Shown piece after piece: positions 58,328 to 64,000 of a DNA stretch of 64,000 nucleotides. The stretch covers positions 555,001 through 619,000 of the forward strand of contig JACVVK020000378.1 in the NCBI GenBank assembly GCA_018292915.2, read 5' to 3'. Source of the stretch: Batillaria attramentaria. Taxonomy: Eukaryota; Mollusca; Gastropoda; Batillariidae. Each line of letters opens with the position of its first letter. The first letter of the stretch is position 1. The position numbers and the translations under genes were made by a program. The notes under the pieces are model-generated. The model saw nothing but the letters and a program-made list of their open reading frames with translations, did no database searches and had not been told where the DNA came from.

Positions 58328-59266
58328 ATTATTATTATTATAGAAGTAGTACCAGCAGTAGCAGAAGTTTATTGTAGCTCAATAGCTCAAACAACATTCA
58401 AAAGAACCGGTTACTGGAATATTTAAGTACTGCTGATGCAGAAAAGGAGAATTTCGTCATATTCTCCCATTTTGCAATCCTCATCGGATTATTTTCTACC
58501 AAACTAATCGCACATCATGCATTTATAAATTCAGAAAAGAATCTTTAAGTTAAATTTAAACGATTTTGTTACTTCCCGGGCTGCTCCAAGGCGGTTTCCT
58601 TCCGGGTCCTCCGGCTGCTCTCTCCAAGCAAAACAAACTGAAAACTGAAAAAAAGAGTGGTTGGGTGGCTTTGCACCGAGCCCACGCGCTCACCCAAGGA
58701 GGAAGCAACCCGAACTAATTTCCTGTAACAGACACTACAAGTTCTTGAGAAAAAAAAAAAAGTCTTCAGTGGAATTTGTTTTCACCAAGTGAACTGGCAA
58801 CACAAATCGCTCGCAGCTAACAGTGACAAGTCTTGTCAGAAGCTACCTATAAGTGGTATAAAATCGTATAATGGAAAAAAAAACCTACGTCAGTTTTCAA
58901 ACGTCTGTGACAGCAATGGGGGAACGTCAGCCGCCCATGATTGCGTTTAATCCCTTCGCTGCAAAACACAAACGGTCGCTCCCTGAGTACACCCCTTCAT
59001 ATCAGATGGCGCAAAACAGCAAGAGAAACAAAGCCTGCTTTTTACAGTTCCACTTCTCGAATGCCGGTCTTGATCAGTTTTGAACAATTTGACAAACGGG
59101 CTACTGGTACGATACATGACATGCAGCGACGATGGCAGTGACGGGGTTAATTATGATTATTAGGTCTCAAACAGTTGCAGACAAGAGCCTTATCTACCCT
59201 CTATTTACAGTTAAAAAGAATAAAAAAAGAAATAAAAAACTCAAATGTTTTCTTACTAACTTACAG
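58328..59266. other. Non-coding stretch upstream of the lectin-like gene
   Basis: No exon recognised. The following gene needs an upstream exon, probably with a signal peptide, ending in phase 1. I could not identify it here or further left, so it may be short or far away. Confidence 0.5.
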
Positions 59267-59755
59267 CAGTGCCGTGGAGAGAGCAGGGTGACTACCCCGA
59301 AGACTACGACCATTTTGTGCTGTACGTCACACAAGAGATCGTGCCCATGACTGGCGAGAAAGCTCTGGCTGACGGCTGTGGCAAGAAGGGGCGACCGTAC
59401 AAATACCGCGGCGAGTCGCACGTGCAAGCATTACGTCAGGTGCTGAAGGACGTGAGGGAGGAAGTTTGGGTGGGTGCAGTCACCACCACAACCCCATGGA
59501 TGTGGGCCGGTGAGAGAGTTTTTCTTGTTGTTGTTGCTTATTTTCCATTGGCTAGTTTCAGTTACTGAGTTATTGTTGTTGTTGTGCCAGTCTGTTTTTG
59601 TTGTTGATGTCTTTTTGTGGAGTGTGTGTGTGTGGGGGGGGGGGGGGGGGTGGACATGTTGCATGTGGCAAGAGGAAGCGTACAAAATATCCTTCCGTCC
59701 ATTGTGTCCATGAGCAATGTATCGTATTGTTCGGTCTCCCCCCTCTCCGGCCCCC

Positions 59756-59813
<58 letters not shown>

Positions 59814-59824
59814 CACAAAAAAAT

Positions 59825-59896
<72 letters not shown>

Positions 59897-60441
59897 TGTA
59901 CTGCTCTAGCCGAATAATTTGACGCAGTGTTTGAGGCACTATGATAATACGTGTCGCGGGGGCTGATTCAGCAACCAGAACCGTTTAAAGCCGGCTTTGG
60001 TCAGGAAGAAACGGTGAGACTTTGTTGTCCGCGTTGCAGGTGACCGTTATCTGTATCAGCTGGTGGGGTTTACTCCAAGCCTTCCAGAGTACAGCATCAT
60101 CCGCATTCCCGGAAACAACGTCTTCCTGTGTGCACTCGAGTGTCACAACTCCCGCTTCGTTATGCTCCAGGTACGCTTAAGGCAAAAATGACATAGTTAC
60201 AACACACACTCAAAAAGTAATACTGATAATAATAGATTAGCAACCTTTGGCAGTGAGTGTTTACAGATATGCAAGCAACACTTTTTTATGTAAATACACT
60301 TAGATACACAGTAGTCGGTTTCGGTCATCATTTATAGTACAACACACGCGTACTTACAAAAATTATCAGTATCAAAACAACGACAACGGCAAACGAAACG
60401 CCATGATTACCATCAGCAGAAATGGGTGAATGACAAGTGTG

Positions 60442-60531
<90 letters not shown>

Positions 60532-61164
60532 CAAGAAACCTCTCACGTGACTACGTTTCATCAAAAGGGAAACAGCTGCGGTTGCGCAAAGAGCCCTCCA
60601 GATCTCCTACCCACCTCTGGTCAACTGCCCACATTTAGCACGAACTCCAGACTGCGCTGTCCAGGAACCTATGATCAGATCTGCGGTACCGTGTCTACCT
60701 ACTCCGTTTACAGAAGCAGTAAGTGTAAAACAGTCACGCATCACTGAATCCTAGCTTGTTTCATTCAATTCCCCAGCAAGCCGCGGTACATCAGAGGTCG
60801 TCGTCTAACACGTGACCTATCGTCGGCCGTTTTCATTGGACTAACTTCGTTCCCGCCAAAATCGAAATAATCTGGGGTCTGTGCAGACTAGCGGAAGACT
60901 GATTTTCAGGTACGACAGAGTATGCATTGCTGCAAACAATTATTCATTGTTTTATCATTGACAGTGCTGCCTGAGTCGGTACGCTGGGCAAATCTGGTGG
61001 AGCGGCAGAGATACGGCGGCCGAAAGGCTTTCCTATATAAACCGCGGCCCATCAGTATGGACGGTTCCCTGCTTCTGATGGCCGAGGCCAACTGGACGTC
61101 AAAGATGGGATACATTTGTAATGGTAACCGTCTCACCGGCGCGCGCGCGCACGCACACACGCAC

Positions 61165-61216
<52 letters not shown>

Positions 61217-61768
61217 CCGTCTTGCTGCTCTCACCTTGGGAAAATGAAGTGTCATTCATTGTTTCATTCATCTGCACAACATGCAGAAGTTTAGTTTTTT
61301 TTTTTTAACCATTGAAATCTTATATTTGATTCTGAAACAACTGCTTTCCTGTCACTCAAGGCACCTCAAGACCAGTTCCCGGGCCGACCCACAACAGACA
61401 TATCTGGGCGCACCACTCGCCAGCGGCACGTGAAACCTGGAGAAACGCATGTAACATGTGCGTGAGGAACGGCAGTCAGCTGCTGATGTTGTCACGTGAC
61501 GACGATGACTGCATTCAGGAGGTCCAGGAGCAAATGGAGGAAGCTCAAGGCTACTGGGTGGCCCTGTCTCGTCAGAACGTGTCCCTGTGGCTAGACGGTG
61601 AGGCTAAACTAACTAAGTAAATATCAATGTGGATTATCTCATTTTACGTGGATAACACTGAGGAATTTTATGCGCATTATAACCCATACTTTATCGTTGC
61701 AGGTTTGCCCTCTTGCGGTAGTACCTGTTTCTAACCAGAATGTGCGGCATACAACTGTGATCTTTGCG

Positions 61769-61836
<68 letters not shown>

Positions 61837-62850
61837 AATTTTAATGTATTGTATTGTATTGTCGCTGTGTCTGGGCGGACATGAAATTTCCCCATGAGGG
61901 ATTAATAAAGTAATCTTATCTTATCTTAAATAATTCAATAAGTAAATAAATTTGGTTTAAAATGAAGCCGGATTCGAGCCTGTGCACAATGACTTTTATC
62001 TACGCGTCTATTTCATGATTATCAGTCCTCGGAGAAGACAGCTTTTGTTTAGAGGACGAATGCCCTTGTCAGTTAGAGCGCAAGTGTGCCGGAAATACTA
62101 ATAGTTCCATCTTTACTCAGCCACCAATCGGTCAATGGCCAATGTCCGACGCCCATATGAAATTATGATTAATTGTGGAGAAAATTGCTTTGGTCGGAAT
62201 GACGAGTGCTATTTTTTGTTTTTTGTTTTAACACATTTTGTACCGCGCATGAGAATTCCACGTTTTTTACTCTTTTCGGTTTTGACACAGTATGCAAAAA
62301 TCAGGCCGCAAGATGAACGGTTCTTTAACAGCTCTTGACCCAGCAAACACGAGTGTAATCAAGGGGCAACACTCCCAAGAAGCCAAATTTAAATCCAAAG
62401 ACATAAATTAATTATATGAAGCCACTGGTGCACAACTTCTAGCTTACTTGGTAGGAATTGAGTAAAGTACACGCAATACTAATTCATCAAACTTGAATTA
62501 ACCAAAATACAACCAGCTGGTCTAGTTGTCAGTCATGCTATCGTTCCTTCGACTTGAAGGTACGCCGATGCGTGAGCCGGCGATCTACCACGACCATGGC
62601 AAGGCAGGATGCCTCGTGATGTCTCTGAAACAAGGTGACCCGACCTTCACCTTTGAGAGCTGCACGGGGATACAGCTGCAGGTTCTCTGTGAGAAAGGTA
62701 ACTTTAGTCTAGTGCTGCAGGTCTTCAGTCGTCTGGAAAAAAAAGGGTCCGTGCGCCCATAAAACTGTGGCGTTGAGGCATTTTTTCCCCCAAAATGACG
62801 GATGAGGTTCTACTTGAGGTAACCTACGAAGTACCCGGCCATCCACCCCT

Positions 62851-62930
<80 letters not shown>

Positions 62931-63251
62931 GCGCACCAACAACAACAACGGCAACCAACCAAAAAGTCCAATAAAAAACAAAAAACAATAAAAAACAAAA
63001 AAACAGAACAACAACAACAAAAACCCCCAACAACAAAAGAACAACAACCCAACAGAAAGAAACAAATCACCCCCACGCCCCCCTCCACACACACCCCCGA
63101 CCCCCCCCCCCCCCCAAAAAAAAAAAAAAAAAAAAAGCGAAAAAAAGAAGCAGCCCCCCCCCCCCCCCCAAAAAAAAAAAAAAAAAAAAACACAAACAAA
63201 CAACAACCAAACAACAACAAACAAACAAACAAAACACCACCACCACCACCA

Positions 63252-63330
<79 letters not shown>

Positions 63331-63521
63331 TAAGTGAGGTCCTGGAAGATCCTACATTAGAAAAATTTTAGTTTGGGGCTAATCAGAGTATAATAATAAC
63401 GATGAGATGTGTAATAACTCTCTGTGTGCAGACAGCAGAATCCACCTGGAGACGTTTACACATGATGACATTGGAAATCACGTGACAGCTGCAGGAAGGA
63501 CATCTGGCGTCGATAACACTT
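59267..63521 (+). CDS. Secreted or membrane protein with WSC and C-type-lectin-like domains (partial)
   Basis: Seven exons join in frame: 59267-59509, 60040-60170, 60568-60718, 60965-61123, 61361-61597, 62560-62697, 63432-63521. Both ends are open: the first needs a phase-1 upstream exon and the last continues past the window. The first exon has a lectin-fold half ([17 protein letters not shown]). Exons 2-3 form a WSC domain with Cys pairs in [25 protein letters not shown] and [18 protein letters not shown]. Exons 5-6 form a C-type-lectin-like domain: [64 protein letters not shown]. The usual Ca/sugar motifs (EPN or QPD, WND) are absent, so sugar binding is doubtful. Likely an extracellular recognition or adhesion protein. 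The 60568 acceptor (TCAAAAG) is weak but gives the right frame and WSC sequence. Confidence 0.85.
59637..59892. repeat. Poly-G and two (CA)n microsatellites
   Basis: Poly-G at 59635-59650, then (CA)n at 59766-59812 and 59828-59892, in the first intron of the lectin-like gene. Confidence 0.96.
60449..60530. repeat. (CT)n(CA)n microsatellite
   Basis: (CT)12 then about (CA)29, ending 37 bp before the acceptor of the WSC exon at 60568. Confidence 0.97.
61141..61215. repeat. (CG)n/(CA)n microsatellite
   Basis: GCGCGCGC grading into (CA)n, starting 17 bp after the donor at 61124. Confidence 0.97.
61770..61927 (+). repeat. (GT)n microsatellite followed by a retroposon 3' tail
   Basis: (GT)32 at 61770-61833 is followed by TGTATTGTATTGTCGCTGTG, ATTTCCCCATGAGGGATTAA, TAAAGTAATCTTATCTTATC. 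This layout is typical of the 3' end of LINE/SINE copies in many animals. A similar tail is at 11680-11708. Confidence 0.65.
62855..63328. repeat. Large low-complexity block: (CA)n, (GC)n, A/C-rich, (CA)n
   Basis: (CA)n at 62855-62916, GC repeats to 62934, an A/C-only stretch with CAACAA, poly-C and poly-A runs (62937-63253), then (CA)n to 63328. It lies in the intron between lectin-like exons 6 and 7. Open frames through it are artefacts. Confidence 0.95.
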
Positions 63522-63625
63522 GTGAGTAGTTTATCGAGATGATATAGTAGTGCTGGCTACAGGCTCACGGCTGAACAGTTGACTAAGTCTTACTGCATGG
63601 AGCCGATTGATCTTTGAAAGATCTC

Positions 63626-64000
63626 TGGTGGAATAATAATAATAATAATGAGTATTGTATAGGCGCTTTACACAATTTCATGAATCGGCCCAAAGCGCCT
63701 CGAACTGAACCCAACACGCACGCTCACGCGAATCACACGCATTCTCTCACACACTGGACATAAACACATTACAATCACGTGGTGCGAAGGGTCAGCTCAG
63801 CTATTTAAATTTCGGAATTTTCAAATTAAAAATTTTGGTGGGCTGAACATTTCCAAAGCAGAGGGGGAGGAAGCCGGAGTACCCGGAGAGAACCCCCGAC
63901 GATCGGCCCGAATGAAGGGTGCCACATACGAGAAGGAAAAATTCCTTGCCCCGAGTGGGACGCGAACCCCTGACCTCTCGCATTGGTGACAAGTCTCTTA
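63626..64000 (-). mobile_element. tRNA-derived SINE, head beyond the window edge
   Basis: The reverse strand shows a B box (GGGGTTCGCGTCCC at about 63958-63971 read in reverse) close to the window end. The tail side is marked by an (AAT)n run at 63632-63649. The conserved 20-bp segment at 63778-63797 recurs in reverse orientation at 52406-52425, so a second, older copy lies there. Confidence 0.65.

Noticed and set aside
58871..59083. 70-codon open frame just upstream of the lectin-like gene
   Set aside because: Hydrophilic, no signal peptide, no donor giving phase 1, no recognised family.
62709..63327. Long open frames of Cys-Val or Phe-Gly repeats
   Set aside because: Pure consequence of (CA)n, poly-A and poly-C runs. 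The same holds for frames at 12574-12884, 13279-13793, 14297-14478, 19222-19561, 22081-22393, 26139-26660, 56866-57333 and 59431-59939.

Overview
This is eukaryotic nuclear DNA, AT-leaning, intron-rich and crowded with (CA)n/(TG)n microsatellites, tRNA-derived SINEs and small DNA transposons. The protein sequences (an amphiphysin/BIN1-type BAR-SH3 protein, chaperonin subunit CCT5, a WSC plus C-type-lectin-like secreted or membrane protein) and the repeat landscape fit a lophotrochozoan, most likely a marine gastropod mollusc. That placement is inference, since no species-diagnostic gene is present.

Layout, left to right. 1-1025: two U1 snRNA copies (80-245 on + and 780-945 on -) at the ends of an inverted repeat, facing each other. 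1026-4219: repeat-rich upstream region with SINE tail fragments and a tandem array of CCAAT-box-containing units. 4220-35855 (+): a 15-exon amphiphysin/BIN1 homologue. It has a conserved N-terminal BAR domain and C-terminal SH3 domain, but between them sits one phase-symmetric exon of 6297 nt (2099 codons), so the full product would be about 2559 aa, against about 460 aa if the exon is skipped. 35856-43097: long 3' UTR or intergenic DNA with several polyadenylation signals and a 510-bp SINE. 43748-50410 (-): the complete 10-exon CCT5 gene (539 aa), with a SINE in one intron and a 738-bp DNA transposon in another. 50791-54995 (+): a three-exon 145-aa gene divergent from CCT5, start codons 380 bp apart, resembling the sperm microtubule inner protein SPMIP11/TEX49. 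55000-59260: intergenic DNA with mobile-element copies. 59267-63521 (+, open at both ends): exons of a secreted or membrane protein with a partial lectin-like fold, a WSC domain and a C-type-lectin-like domain. 63626-64000: part of another SINE.

The genes are separate eukaryotic transcription units with unrelated roles: membrane curvature and endocytosis, cytosolic protein folding, an axonemal structural protein and an extracellular recognition protein. The CCT5/SPMIP11-like pair probably shares a bidirectional promoter. The amphiphysin and CCT5 genes converge.

Exon boundaries were assigned by hand from reading frame, GT-AG splice sites and phase continuity. All 15 amphiphysin exons, all 10 CCT5 exons and all 3 exons of the small gene join in frame without stops. 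No RNA or database evidence was available.
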